Origin: Streptomyces litmocidini
GTDB lineage: Bacteria; Actinomycetota; Actinomycetes; Streptomycetales; Streptomycetaceae
NCBI RefSeq assembly: GCF_014649755.1
Contig: NZ_BMTQ01000011.1
Span: 62,001-126,000, forward strand
Reading direction: 5' to 3'
DNA length: 64,000 nucleotides
In this document: piece after piece, positions 1-8,838 of the stretch
Layout: every line of letters begins with the position of its first letter
How positions within the stretch are numbered: position 1 is the first letter of the stretch
The notes under the pieces: generated by a model
The model's input: the letters and a program-made list of their open reading frames with translations, nothing else
The model's database searches: none
Told to the model about the DNA's origin: nothing
Program-made: the position numbers and the translations under genes

Positions 1-140
1 TGCGGCTCGTCGACGAGGGGGTGACCGACGGCCTGACCGGGGAGATCACCGAGGACGCGGTCACCGGCGCGGCAGCGCCCTCCACGGGCCCGCTCCTCCC
101 GGAGGAGTACGGCTCCTGGCTGCTGGACCGGCTGCCGTAG
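1..140 (+). CDS. C-terminal end of an unidentified protein (partial)
   Basis: An open frame enters from the left edge and stops at a TAG at 138-140. The visible 45 residues read from RLVDEGVTDGLTGE to a Trp-Leu-Leu-Asp-Arg-Leu-Pro end. The tail is acidic and Ala/Gly rich and shows no motif I can recognise, so no function is assigned. The gene runs towards bldA on the other strand, with only about 10 bases between its stop and the 3' end of the tRNA, and no hairpin terminator is visible between them. Confidence 0.55.
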   Translation, partial: RLVDEGVTDGLTGEITEDAVTGAAAPSTGPLLPEEYGSWLLDRLP

Positions 141-150
141 GGGCGAACCG

Positions 151-235
151 TGGTGCCCGGAACCGGACTCGAACCGGTACGGCCCGAAGGCCAGCGAGGT
201 TTAAGCTCGCCGTGTCTGCGTTCCACCATCCGGGC
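151..235 (-). tRNA. bldA: tRNA-Leu(UAA), bldA
   Basis: The reverse complement folds as a class II tRNA: acceptor stem GCCCGGA pairs with TCCGGGC, discriminator A is followed by an encoded CCA (151-153), the anticodon stem is GCGAG/CTCGC, the loop is CTTAAAC, there is a long variable arm, and the T-arm contains GGTTCGAGTCC. The loop gives anticodon UAA, which reads the codon UUA. In Streptomyces the tRNA-Leu for UUA is bldA, needed for morphological development and antibiotic production because TTA codons are confined to a few regulatory and secondary genes. I saw no in-frame TTA codon in the genes of this window. The 5' leader holds a possible promoter at 265-292. Confidence 0.96.
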
Positions 236-264
236 GTCGCCGCGAAGCTCCGCGTCGGCACATG

Positions 265-292
265 AGCCTATCGGGACGATTTCCCCCGATCA
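265..292 (-). promoter_or_regulatory. possible bldA promoter
   Basis: On the minus strand TAGGCT (265-270) lies 16 bases downstream of TGATCG (287-292), a reasonable match to a Streptomyces vegetative promoter. It would start transcription about 20-25 bases before the mature tRNA. The call rests on hexamer match only. The rest of 293-614 is the leader of the ABC exporter; it contains an A/T-rich patch at 311-330, conspicuous in this GC-rich DNA, and nothing else I can name. Confidence 0.35.
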
Positions 293-614
293 GCGGAACG
301 GGAGCCCGATGTTGTCTTATTTTATTGACGTCTGAGGGTGCGTCAGCGCAGGTGAGGGCCCTTTCGTCAAACTGTGACAGGGGTCGCAGGCGCAAAGCCG
401 CACCCCCTGGAATGACGAAAAGTCGTCGCACTTCTGTCACGTCGACGCGACGGCGTCCCTCAGGGGCGCCGTCATACCAAAGGAGGACGGGACACCCTCC
501 CGGTCAGACTCCAGACTGCCCCCCGAACCGGCACAGGGACGGACGTCCGGCGCCGGAACGCCCGACACGATGGAGGGGTTCCCGAATCGCAGTCGCAGTG
601 ACAGGAGTCCTCCC

Positions 615-1385
615 GTGACCACCACCCCCACCGTGTCCCGCGCCACCGCGGTGGCCGCCCGCGCCGCGGAGCTCACGAAGGTCTACGGACACGGCGAGAC
701 CCAGGTGGTCGCGCTCGACCACGTCACCGTCGACTTCCGGCAGGGCGAGTTCACCGCGATCATGGGCCCCTCGGGCTCCGGCAAGTCGACGCTCATGCAC
801 TGCGTCGCCGGCCTGGACTCCTTCTCCTCCGGCTCGGTCCGGATCGGCGAGACGGAGCTCTCCACCCTGAAGGACAAGCAGCTCACCCAGCTGCGCCGGG
901 ACAAGATCGGCTTCATCTTCCAGGCCTTCAACCTGCTGCCGACGCTGACGGCCCTGGAGAACATCACGCTGCCGATGGACATCGCGGGCCGCAAGGCCGA
1001 CCAGCAGTGGGTCCAGCAGGTCATCGACATGCTCGGCCTCTCCGGCCGCCTCAAGCACCGCCCCGCCGAGCTCTCCGGCGGCCAGCAGCAGCGCGTGGCC
1101 GTGGCCCGCGCCCTCGCCTCCCGCCCCGAGATCATCTTCGGCGACGAGCCCACCGGAAACCTGGACTCCCGCTCGGGCGCCGAGGTCCTCGGCTTCCTGC
1201 GCAACTCGGTGCGGGAGCTGGGCCAGACCGTCGTCATGGTCACCCACGACGCGGTGGCCGCCTCCTACGCGGACCGCGTGATCTTCCTCGCGGACGGCCG
1301 GATCGTCGACGAGATGCTGCGCCCGACGGCGGACGGCGTCCTCGACCGCATGAAGGCCTTCGACGCCAAGGGCCGTACGAGCTGA
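615..1385 (+). CDS. ABC transporter ATP-binding protein (LolD/MacB type)
   Basis: This is a 256-residue nucleotide-binding subunit of an FtsX/MacB-like exporter. Walker A GPSGSGKST lies near residue 51, the signature LSGGQQQRV near 153, Walker B with IIFGDEPTGNLD near 172, and the H-loop in VMVTHD. The Q-loop region FIFQAFNLLPTLTALEN is typical of the LolD subfamily. The GTG at 615 was chosen because AGGAG sits 7 bases before it; an upstream ATG in frame at 570 has no such site. It is followed after 52 bases by the permease gene, so the two form an operon. A close paralogue lies at 50690-51478 in opposite orientation. Substrate is unknown. Confidence 0.93.
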   Translation: MTTTPTVSRATAVAARAAELTKVYGHGETQVVALDHVTVDFRQGEFTAIMGPSGSGKSTLMHCVAGLDSFSSGSVRIGETELSTLKDKQLTQLRRDKIGFIFQAFNLLPTLTALENITLPMDIAGRKADQQWVQQVIDMLGLSGRLKHRPAELSGGQQQRVAVARALASRPEIIFGDEPTGNLDSRSGAEVLGFLRNSVRELGQTVVMVTHDAVAASYADRVIFLADGRIVDEMLRPTADGVLDRMKAFDAKGRTS

Positions 1386-1437
1386 CGCGGACCCGAACCG
1401 CCCCGCCCGTCGCCCCCTCGAACTCCAGGACCCGCCC

Positions 1438-3969
1438 ATGTTCCGCACCGCCCTGCGCAACGTCCTCGCGCACAAGGCGAGACTGCTGATGACCGTCCTC
1501 GCCGTGATGCTCGGCGTGGCCTTCGTCTCCGGCACCCTCGTCTTCACCGACACCCTCTCCCAGGCCTTCCGCAACCAGTCGGCGAAGAGCTACGACGACG
1601 TGGCCGTCGCCGTCGAGATGTACCCGAACCCCGAGGAGGCCCGGAAGACCCCCGGCCTCTCCCAGAAGGTCGTCGACGAGCTCGCGAAGCTCGACGGGGT
1701 CACCTCCGTCGCCCCGCGCGTCGACGGCTTCGCCGGCGTGCCCGACAGGAACGGCAGGCTGATCGGCCTCGGCTGGGCCAACAAGGGCGCCAACTTCACC
1801 CCCGGCAAGGACGGCAAGGACCGCGCGTACGCCTTCACCGCCGGCTCCGGCCCGGTGGAGGACACGCAGATCGCGCTCGACAGGGACACCGCCGACAAGG
1901 GCGGCTACCGGGTCGGCGACACCGTCCGCGTCGCCACCAACGGCCCGGTGAAGGAGTACACCCTCTCCGGCGTCTTCACCACCGAGGACGGCGCCGTCAA
2001 CGCCGGCGGCAGCCTGGTCGTCTTCGACACCGCCGTCGCGCAGAAGCTCTACCTGAAGCCCAGTTACTTCCAGAACCTGACCGTCAGCGCCACCCCCGGC
2101 ACCGACGCCGACCGGCTCGTCGACGAGGTCCTGAAGGTCGTCCCGAAGACGGCCACCGCGCGGACCGGCACGGCCCTCGCCGACCAGCAGGCCAAGGACA
2201 TCGAGGCCGGCATGGGCACGCTCAACCAGATCCTCCTGGGATTCGCGGGCATCGCGCTCTTCGTCGGGATCTTCCTGATCTCCAACACCTTCACCATGCT
2301 GGTCGCCCAGCGCACCAAGGAACTCGCCCTGATGCGCGCCGTCGGCGCCTCGCGCCGGCAGATCACCCGCTCCGTCCTCGCCGAGGCCGGTCTGGTCGGC
2401 CTGGTCGCCTCCGCCGTCGGCTACGTCCTCGGCATCGGCCTCGCGGTCGGACTCCGCTCGGCCATGAGCGCCTTCGAGATGAAGGTCCCGGACGGCGACC
2501 TGGTCCTCGGCACCACCCCGGCCGTCGCCGCCCTCGCCGTCGGCGTCCTCATCACCATGCTCGCCGCCTGGCTGCCCGGCCGCCGCGCCGCGAAGATCCC
2601 GCCGGTCGCCGCCATGAGCAGTGTCCACGCCACCGCGAGCACCAAGTCGCTCGTCGTGCGGAACTCCCTCGGCGCCGCGCTCACCGCGATCGGCGTCGTC
2701 CTGATCTTCCTCGGCGCCGGCCAGGGCGGCGACGAGGGCCGCATGTTCATCGCGGGCGGCGCCTTCCTCACCCTCATCGGCGTCATCGTCCTGATCCCGA
2801 TGCTGTCCCGGCCCGTGATCGCCGTGATCCGCCCGTTCTTCGTGAAGGCCTTCGGGGTGTCCGGCAAGCTCGCCGGCCTGAACGCGGTCCGCAACCCGCG
2901 CCGCACCGGCGCCACCGCCTCCGCGCTCGCCATCGGCCTGACCCTCGTCACCGGCCTCTCGGTGCTCGGCGCGACCGTCGGCACGGCCCTGGACAAGGTG
3001 ACGACCGACCAGATCAAGGCCGACTACATGGTCTCCATGGCCAGCGGCGGCAGCCTCAGCCCGGAGGCCCTGGCCGCCCTGGAGAAGGCGCCGGGCGTCA
3101 CGGCCGTCTCCCCCCAGCAGGCGGCCGCCCTGGAGATCGGGGGCGACTACGTCTCGGCCTCCGGCGTCACCCCCGGCGCCGTCGAGAAGGTCCTCAAGCT
3201 CACCGTCGTGAACGGCTCCCTGTCCTCCCTCGGCGAGGGCCGGATCGCCGTCGAGGAGAAGGTCGCCGCGAAGCGCGGCCTGAAGGTCGGCGACACCGTC
3301 CCGGTCGAGTACCTCGACAAGCAGAAGGGGAAGCTGACCGTCGGCGCGGTCTACGAGGGCAGCGAGTTCGTCTCGCCGGTCCTGATCGACCGCAAGCTGA
3401 TCGACGCGCACGAGGACCCCGCCGAGATCCGCGAGATCTTCGTCTCGACGGAGGGCGGCGCGAGCGCGGCGAACGAGCGGGCCCTGTCGAAGGCCATGGG
3501 CGACAACCCGGCGATCACCGTCATGGACCACAAGGACATCCGCGACTCCTTCGGCGGCCCGATCAACATGATGCTGAACATCATGTACGGCCTGCTCGGC
3601 ATGGCCCTGATCATCGCGATCCTCGGCGTCGTCAACACCCTCGCGATGTCCGTCTTCGAACGCCAGCAGGAGATCGGCATGCTGCGGGCGATCGGTCTCG
3701 ACCGGCGCCGCGTGAAGCGGATGGTCCGTCTGGAGGCCGTGGTCATCTCGGTGTTCGGCGCGGTCGTCGGCATCGGCCTCGGCTCGTTCCTCGGCTGGGC
3801 GATCGGCGAGACCTTCAAGAACAGCCTGCCGGGCTACGCCCTGGTCCTGCCCTGGGACCGGATCGGCCTCTTCCTGCTCCTGGCGGCCCTGGTCGGCGTC
3901 CTCGCCTCCCTGTGGCCGGCCCGCAGCGCGGCGAAGCTGAACATGCTCTCCGCGATCAAGGCCGAGTAG
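1438..3969 (+). CDS. FtsX-like ABC transporter permease
   Basis: The 843-residue membrane protein has the layout of a duplicated FtsX/MacB permease. There is one N-terminal membrane segment (about residues 12-34), a large extracytoplasmic domain, a cluster of hydrophobic segments between about 260 and 515, a second extracytoplasmic domain, and three C-terminal segments after about 710. The repeats ALMRAVGASRRQI and IGMLRAIGLDRRRVKR are the paired coupling motifs that contact the ATPase in this family. It works with the ATPase encoded just upstream. Family members export lipids, peptides or lipoproteins or transmit mechanical signals; nothing here fixes the substrate. Its closest visible relative is 48111-50693. 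Confidence 0.92.
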   Translation: MFRTALRNVLAHKARLLMTVLAVMLGVAFVSGTLVFTDTLSQAFRNQSAKSYDDVAVAVEMYPNPEEARKTPGLSQKVVDELAKLDGVTSVAPRVDGFAGVPDRNGRLIGLGWANKGANFTPGKDGKDRAYAFTAGSGPVEDTQIALDRDTADKGGYRVGDTVRVATNGPVKEYTLSGVFTTEDGAVNAGGSLVVFDTAVAQKLYLKPSYFQNLTVSATPGTDADRLVDEVLKVVPKTATARTGTALADQQAKDIEAGMGTLNQILLGFAGIALFVGIFLISNTFTMLVAQRTKELALMRAVGASRRQITRSVLAEAGLVGLVASAVGYVLGIGLAVGLRSAMSAFEMKVPDGDLVLGTTPAVAALAVGVLITMLAAWLPGRRAAKIPPVAAMSSVHATASTKSLVVRNSLGAALTAIGVVLIFLGAGQGGDEGRMFIAGGAFLTLIGVIVLIPMLSRPVIAVIRPFFVKAFGVSGKLAGLNAVRNPRRTGATASALAIGLTLVTGLSVLGATVGTALDKVTTDQIKADYMVSMASGGSLSPEALAALEKAPGVTAVSPQQAAALEIGGDYVSASGVTPGAVEKVLKLTVVNGSLSSLGEGRIAVEEKVAAKRGLKVGDTVPVEYLDKQKGKLTVGAVYEGSEFVSPVLIDRKLIDAHEDPAEIREIFVSTEGGASAANERALSKAMGDNPAITVMDHKDIRDSFGGPINMMLNIMYGLLGMALIIAILGVVNTLAMSVFERQQEIGMLRAIGLDRRRVKRMVRLEAVVISVFGAVVGIGLGSFLGWAIGETFKNSLPGYALVLPWDRIGLFLLLAALVGVLASLWPARSAAKLNMLSAIKAE

Positions 3970-3996
3970 TCCCCGCACGCGGGGCCCCGCACGACG

Positions 3997-4034
3997 GCGA
4001 AGGGCCGGCCCCCCGAGGGGGGCCGGCCCTTCGC
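3997..4034. terminator. bidirectional hairpin terminator
   Basis: Positions 3997-4014 and 4017-4034 form a perfect 18-bp inverted repeat (GCGAAGGGCCGGCCCCCC and its complement) with a 2-base centre. It sits between the convergent permease and cyclopropane synthase genes. It has no U-tract, which is usual for GC-rich actinomycete terminators. Confidence 0.8.
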
Positions 4035-4043
4035 GCGCGTGCG

Positions 4044-5342
4044 TCAGGCCTTCTCGTTCCACACGCGCGGCCGCAGCGCCGTGCCGCTCGCGCCCGACAC
4101 CGGGGTCTTCACGGCGAGGAACTGGTTCACGCCGATCCGGTTGCGCTCGAAGGAGACCGCCGAGGCCGCCATGTAGAGCCGCCAGATGCGGGCCCGGCCG
4201 GGCGAGGCGAGCCGGACCGCCCGGTCCCAGCCGGCCTCCAGGTTGGCCACCCAGCGGCGCAGGGTCAGCGCGTAGTGCTCGCGGATCGCCTCCACGTCCC
4301 GGACCTCGAAGCCGGCGTCCTCCAGGGTCGTCAGAGTGCTGCCCATGGGCGAGAGTTCGCCGTCGGGGAAGACGTACGCGTCGATGAAGGCGTCGATCTC
4401 GTAGGCCTCCTCGTCGGGCTCGGGGCGCCGGGAGATCTGGTGGTTCAGGAGCCGTCCGCCGGGCTTGAGGAGGCCGTACAGGGTGTCGGCGTACTCCCGG
4501 TACTTCACGGCGCCGACGTGCTCGGCCATGCCGATCGAGGAGATCGCGTCGTACGGCCCGTCGGTGACGTCCCGGTAGTCCTGGACGCGGATCTCGATCA
4601 GGTCGGTGAGGCCCTCGTCGGCGATCCGCTTGCGGGCGTAGGCGGCCTGTTCCCGGGAGAGGGTGACGCCGACGACCCGGGCGCCGTACTCGCGGGCGGC
4701 GTGGATGGCCATGGAGCCCCAGCCGCAGCCCACGTCGAGGAGCCGGTCGCCCTCCTGGAGGTTCAGCTTGCGGGCGATGAGGTCCAGCTTGTCGCGCTGG
4801 GCGTCCTCCAGGGTCCCGCCCTCGGTCCAGTAGGCGCACGAGTAGACCATCGAGGGGCCGAGGACCAGTTCGTAGAAGTCGTTGCCCACGTCGTAGTGGT
4901 GACTGATCGCCTGCTTGTCGCGGCGCTTGCTGTGCCGGCTGCCGCTGCGGCCGCGCATCTCCTCGGCCGGGGGCTTCGGCGGCGGGAAGGGGCCGGCGAT
5001 CCGCAGCAGGGAGCGGGCGGCGGCGCGCAGCTTGGGGTCGCGTACGGAGTCCAGCAGGCTCCTGGTCTCCTCGCCGCGCTCCCACAGGAGGCCGGAGAGG
5101 CCGTCCAGGAGCGCGTAGAGGTCACCCTCGACGTCGAGCTCGCCGGCCACCCAGGCGCGGGCCAGGCCCAGTTCGCCCGGTTTCCAGATCATCCTCCGCA
5201 GGGCCCTGCGGTCGCGGACGATCAGGACGGGGCCGCCGGCCGGCCCGGCCTCGCTGCCGTCCCAGGCTCGCAGACGGACCGGGAGCGGCCCGCCGAGGAG
5301 TTCCTCGGCGAGAGTCGCCAGCCGCGGCGCGGCGTCGGCCAT
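4044..5342 (-). CDS. cyclopropane-fatty-acyl-phospholipid synthase family methyltransferase
   Basis: The 432-residue protein transfers a methylene group from S-adenosylmethionine to the double bond of a phospholipid-bound fatty acid, or belongs to a close relative of that enzyme. The SAM site is LLDVGCGWGSMAIHAA at about residues 205-220, followed by GVTLSREQAAYARKR and the ISSIGMAEHVG segment of the Cfa family. The N-terminal third (LLGGPLPVRLRAWDGS) matches the accessory domain of two-domain Cfa enzymes. ATG 5342 was chosen because GGAGG lies 8 bases upstream. A hairpin at 5451-5486 separates it from the NADH dehydrogenase gene. Confidence 0.9.
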   Translation of the reverse strand: MADAAPRLATLAEELLGGPLPVRLRAWDGSEAGPAGGPVLIVRDRRALRRMIWKPGELGLARAWVAGELDVEGDLYALLDGLSGLLWERGEETRSLLDSVRDPKLRAAARSLLRIAGPFPPPKPPAEEMRGRSGSRHSKRRDKQAISHHYDVGNDFYELVLGPSMVYSCAYWTEGGTLEDAQRDKLDLIARKLNLQEGDRLLDVGCGWGSMAIHAAREYGARVVGVTLSREQAAYARKRIADEGLTDLIEIRVQDYRDVTDGPYDAISSIGMAEHVGAVKYREYADTLYGLLKPGGRLLNHQISRRPEPDEEAYEIDAFIDAYVFPDGELSPMGSTLTTLEDAGFEVRDVEAIREHYALTLRRWVANLEAGWDRAVRLASPGRARIWRLYMAASAVSFERNRIGVNQFLAVKTPVSGASGTALRPRVWNEKA

Positions 5343-5450
5343 GGTGCACACCTCCGTGATCTTCGTGCCCCAGAAATGTTCGTCACCAAGGGAACACCGT
5401 CCGTAGGCGTCGCAGTCCCGACTCGGCGCAACGAGTCGGCAAAACACGCG

Positions 5451-5486
5451 AAGGGCCGTCCGCACCACGGATGGCGGACGGCCCTT
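5451..5486 (-). terminator. terminator downstream of the NADH dehydrogenase gene
   Basis: The arms AAGGGCCGTCCGC (5451-5463) and GCGGACGGCCCTT (5474-5486) pair perfectly over 13 bp with a 10-base loop. The hairpin stands between the end of the minus-strand ndh-like gene (5544) and the start of the cyclopropane synthase gene. On the plus strand it is followed by T residues, so it may act in both directions. Confidence 0.75.
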
Positions 5487-5543
5487 TTACGGCCTTGCGT
5501 GTACTGCCTGTACTGCTTTGTACTGCTCGTCTGCTGCGGGGAC

Positions 5544-6929
5544 TTACGAGGCCTTGGCCTTCTCCTGCGCCGGGGCGGCCGGCGCCGGGGCGGGCTTGGC
5601 CGCCTCGTAGAACTCCTCGCGCGGCGTCTCCATGGCGCCGAGCGACACGACCTCGCGCTTGAGGAACATGCCGAGCGTCCAGTCGGCGAAGACGCGGATC
5701 TTGCGGTTGAAGGTCGGCATCGCCATGCCGTGGTAGCCACGGTGCATGTACCAGGCGAGACGGCCCTTGAGCTTGATCTTCATCTTGCCCATGACGATCA
5801 TGGCGACGCCCTTGTGCAGACCGAGTCCGGCCACCGCGCCCTTGTTGGCGTGGCTGTACTCCTTCTGCGGGAAGCCGCGCATGCCGGCCACCACGTTGTC
5901 GCCGAGGACCTTGGCCTGGCGCAGGGCGTGCTGGGCGTTCGGCGGGCACCAGGCGCGCTCGCGCGGGACGCCGGCCTTGATCGCGGCCATGTCCGGGACC
6001 TGGGCGTTGTCGCCCGCGGCCCAGACGTAGTCCATGCCGTTGACCTGGAGCTTCTCGTTGCAGTCCACGTGGCCGCGGGGGCCGAGCGGCAGACCGAAGC
6101 GGGCGAGCGCCGGGTTCGGCTTCACACCGGCGGTCCAGACGATGGTGCTGGAGTCGACCTCGAGGCCGTTCTTCAGCACGACGTGGCCGTCGACGCAGGA
6201 GTCCATGGAGGTCTCGAGGTAGATCTCGATCCCGCGGGACTCCAGGTGCTCCTTGCCGTACTGGCCGAGCTTGGGGCCGACCTCGGGAAGGATCTTGTCG
6301 GCCGCGTCGACCAGGATGAAGCGCATGTCCTCGCGCGACACGTTCTGGTAGTACTTCGCGGCGTCGCGGGCCATGTCCTCGACCTCGCCGATCGTCTCGG
6401 CGCCGGCGAAGCCGCCACCGACGAAGACGAAGGTCAGGGCCTTGCGGCGGACGTCCTCGTCGGTGGTCGAGTCGGCCTTGTCGAGCTGCTCGAGGACGTG
6501 GTTGCGCAGGCCGATGGCCTCCTCGATGCCCTTCATTCCGATGCCCTGCTCGGCGAGGCCGGGGATCGGGAAGGTGCGCGAGACCGCGCCCATCGAGATG
6601 ACCAGGTAGTCGAACGGCAGCTCGTACGCCTCGCCGACGAGCGGCGCGATCGTGGCGACCTTGCGGTCCTGGTCGATGGTGGTGACCCGGCCGGTGAGCA
6701 CCTCGGCTCCGCGGACGACGCGTCGCAGCGGGACGACGACGTGACGCGGGGAGATGCTGCCGGCGGCGGCTTCGGGGAGGAAGGGCTGGTAGGTCATGTA
6801 CGACCGCGGGTCGACGACCGTGACGGTCGCCTCCGCGTAGCGCATCTTCTTGAGGATGCGCCGAGCTGCGTACAGGCCTACGTACCCGCCGCCTACTACG
6901 AGGATCCTGGGACGCTCCGTGGTGCTCAT
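5544..6929 (-). CDS. ndh: type II NADH dehydrogenase
   Basis: The 461-residue flavoprotein oxidises NADH and passes electrons to menaquinone without pumping protons. It has the two dinucleotide-binding folds of the family: ILVVGGGYVGLYAARR near residue 8 for FAD and FVFVGGGFAGAETIGEVEDM near 167 for NADH. TIVWTAGVKPNP and YVWAAGDNAQVPD give the closing FAD signature. The C-terminal 100 residues carry amphipathic segments (KGRLAWYMHRGYHG, FADWTLGMFLKRE) that fit peripheral membrane attachment. ATG 6929 was chosen because the classical GxGxxG start follows it directly. The protein ends in an Ala/Pro/Lys-rich tail. Confidence 0.93.
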   Translation of the reverse strand: MSTTERPRILVVGGGYVGLYAARRILKKMRYAEATVTVVDPRSYMTYQPFLPEAAAGSISPRHVVVPLRRVVRGAEVLTGRVTTIDQDRKVATIAPLVGEAYELPFDYLVISMGAVSRTFPIPGLAEQGIGMKGIEEAIGLRNHVLEQLDKADSTTDEDVRRKALTFVFVGGGFAGAETIGEVEDMARDAAKYYQNVSREDMRFILVDAADKILPEVGPKLGQYGKEHLESRGIEIYLETSMDSCVDGHVVLKNGLEVDSSTIVWTAGVKPNPALARFGLPLGPRGHVDCNEKLQVNGMDYVWAAGDNAQVPDMAAIKAGVPRERAWCPPNAQHALRQAKVLGDNVVAGMRGFPQKEYSHANKGAVAGLGLHKGVAMIVMGKMKIKLKGRLAWYMHRGYHGMAMPTFNRKIRVFADWTLGMFLKREVVSLGAMETPREEFYEAAKPAPAPAAPAQEKAKAS

Positions 6930-7170
6930 GGGATCGAGTATCCACCCCTCCGGAGGGGGGTGCTCGTGCGCCCCTTCACAAGGTTCGAGGGGACCTCTGC
7001 TACACTCCGCCGCCCACGTGATCCACGTCATGGTCCTGCAAAGGAACCGGGGTGCACTGGCGAACGTTGTTCACCCCCCGTGAACTGGTCTGGAGAGCCT
7101 CCGTTAACGCTGAACCGGAGCCCCGCTTCACACGATGGAAACATCGAGCGAATCGGCCCCCGAACCTGCG

Positions 7171-7234
7171 AAAGGGCCCCGGTGCACCCCTCGGAGGGCC
7201 TAAAGGCCTTCCTCGGGCGCACTCGGGGCCCTTT
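7171..7234. terminator. compound hairpin between ppx and ndh
   Basis: AAAGGGCCCCG (7171-7181) pairs with CGGGGCCCTTT (7224-7234), enclosing an inner stem around GGCCTAAAGGCC. It lies downstream of the Ppx/GppA gene and upstream of ndh, both on the minus strand, and is a plausible terminator of the upstream transcription unit. The rest of 6930-7299 is the ndh leader, with a GTTAAC patch near 7104; I see no gene in it. Confidence 0.6.
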
Positions 7235-7299
7235 TCCTTGTGAAGAACTTCACGAACCTTTTCCGACAGGGTGTCGCCGGGGGGCTCGATAGGCGCCCG

Positions 7300-8214
7300 C
7301 TATGCCACGGATAGGGCGATCCCATCGAGAATGTCGTGCTCGCTGACGACGACCTCGCGGGCTCCGACGCGCTCCACGATCTCCCGCAGGACGAGCGCCC
7401 CGGCGATGATCACGTCGACCCGGCCGGGGTGGATGACGGGGATCGCGGCCCGTTCGTCGTGGGTGGAGGCGAGGAGCCGCTCGGTCACCTCGGCGACCTG
7501 GGCGGCGGAGATCCGGGAGTGGTGGACCTTCTCGGAGTCGTACTCGGGGAGCCCGAGGGCGATCGCGGCGACCGTGGTGACGGAGCCGGCGAGTCCGACG
7601 AGGGTCTCCGCCGTGTCGATCGGCACGGCCTCGGCGGCCAGGTCGAGCGCGGCGCGGACGTCGGCGCGGATCGCGGCGACCTCCCCGGCGGTCGGCGGGT
7701 CGTGGCGGACGTGCCGCTCGGTGAGCCGGACGCAGCCGATGTCGACGGAGCGGGCGGCCTCGACGTGCTGGTTGCCGACCACGAACTCGGTGGAGCCGCC
7801 GCCGATGTCGACGACGAGGCGCCGGTCGTCCCCGCGCAGTTCGCCGGTGGCGCCGGTGAAGGAGAACTCGGCCTCCTGGTCGCCGGTGATGACCTCGGGC
7901 TCGACGCCCAGGATCTCCACGACCCCGTTCACGAAGTCCGCGCGGTTCTCGGCGTCGCGGGAGGCGGAGGTGGCGACGAAGCGGACCCGCTCCGCGCCCA
8001 GTTCCCCGATGACCTCCGCGTACTCGCGGCAGGCCGCGAAGGTCCGCTCCAGGGCCTCGGGGGCGAGCCGGCCCGTCTTGTCGACGCCCTGGCCGAGCCG
8101 GACGATCGTCATCCGCCGGTCCAGCTCGATCAGCTCGCCCGTCTCGGGGTGGACGTCGGCGACGAGGAGGCGGATGGAGTTCGTACCGCAGTCGATTCCG
8201 GCGACCCGGGTCAC
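7300..8214 (-). CDS. Ppx/GppA exopolyphosphatase family protein
   Basis: The 304-residue protein belongs to the sugar-kinase/Hsp70-like fold family that hydrolyses polyphosphate or the pentaphosphate form of ppGpp. The phosphate-1 loop is GIDCGTNSIRLLVAD at residues 6-20 and the phosphate-2 loop VVDIGGGSTEFVVG near 134-147; GLAGSVTTVAAIALGL follows. Length fits the short single-domain actinobacterial form that lacks the C-terminal HD domain of E. coli Ppx. GTG 8214 overlaps the stop of the upstream DUF501 gene in the sequence GTGA, so translation is likely coupled. Which of the two substrates it uses cannot be told from sequence. Confidence 0.9.
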   Translation of the reverse strand: MTRVAGIDCGTNSIRLLVADVHPETGELIELDRRMTIVRLGQGVDKTGRLAPEALERTFAACREYAEVIGELGAERVRFVATSASRDAENRADFVNGVVEILGVEPEVITGDQEAEFSFTGATGELRGDDRRLVVDIGGGSTEFVVGNQHVEAARSVDIGCVRLTERHVRHDPPTAGEVAAIRADVRAALDLAAEAVPIDTAETLVGLAGSVTTVAAIALGLPEYDSEKVHHSRISAAQVAEVTERLLASTHDERAAIPVIHPGRVDVIIAGALVLREIVERVGAREVVVSEHDILDGIALSVA

Positions 8215-8816
8215 GCGGTCCCCTCCTCGTCCACCGGCTTGAAGGCGAAGTGGCCGCCCTCGGACGCCTCGACCGTCCGGCCGTCCTCCTCCTTCGGCGT
8301 CGCGCACGGGGTGACGCAGGGGCCCTTCGCCCACCACTCCGGCAGCATCGCGAGCGCCTCGTCGCCGAACGGGTTCACGCCCGGCCCGGCGACCAGCGAG
8401 TGGCCGACGAGGACGTGCAGGCACTTGACCCGGTCCGGCATGCCGCCGGCGCTCGGGAAGCCCTCCAGGACCTCGATGGCGTCGCGGCGGGCGATGTAGT
8501 CCTCGTGCGCGGCCCGGTAGGCGGCGGCGAGTTCCGGGTCGGTGGCGAGCCGGGCCTGCATCTCCTTCATGACCCCGTTGGCCTCCAGGGTGCCGATGGC
8601 CGAGGCCGCCCGGGGGCAGGTCAGGTAGTACGTGGTGGGGAACGGCGTGCCGTCGGGGAGCCGGGGCGCGGTCTCGACGACGTCCGGGTTGCCGCACGGG
8701 CAGCGGTGCGCGATGGCGCGCAGGCCGCGGGGCGGGCGGCCGAGCTGGAGCTCGAAGGCGGCGACGTCCGTGTCGGTGGGCTCGGTGCGTTCGGTCTGCG
8801 GAGGGGGCGTTTCCAT
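8211..8816 (-). CDS. DUF501 domain protein
   Basis: The 201-residue protein matches the conserved actinobacterial DUF501 family. The start of the domain is VAAFELQLGRPPRGLRAIAH, followed by the Cys-containing RCPCGNPDVVETAPRLPDGTPFPTTYYLTCPRA, and the conserved GGMPDRVKCLHVLVGHSLVAGPGVNPFGDEAL. The Cys and His residues suggest a metal site, which is inference. In actinomycetes this gene normally sits between divIC/ftsB and ppx/gppA, exactly as here. No biochemical function is established that I know of. It overlaps ppx by 4 bases and lies 22 bases after divIC. Confidence 0.88.
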   Translation of the reverse strand: METPPPQTERTEPTDTDVAAFELQLGRPPRGLRAIAHRCPCGNPDVVETAPRLPDGTPFPTTYYLTCPRAASAIGTLEANGVMKEMQARLATDPELAAAYRAAHEDYIARRDAIEVLEGFPSAGGMPDRVKCLHVLVGHSLVAGPGVNPFGDEALAMLPEWWAKGPCVTPCATPKEEDGRTVEASEGGHFAFKPVDEEGTA

Positions 8817-8838
8817 GTCTGCCTTGCTCGTCAGGTCG

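Noticed and set aside
1240..7292. Very long open frames antisense to the ABC, cyclopropane synthase and NADH dehydrogenase genes, and similar ones elsewhere
   Set aside because: They are Arg/Ala/Gly/Pro-rich, lack motifs and starts, and mirror real genes on the other strand. This is expected in high-GC DNA, where stops are rare in the shadow frames.
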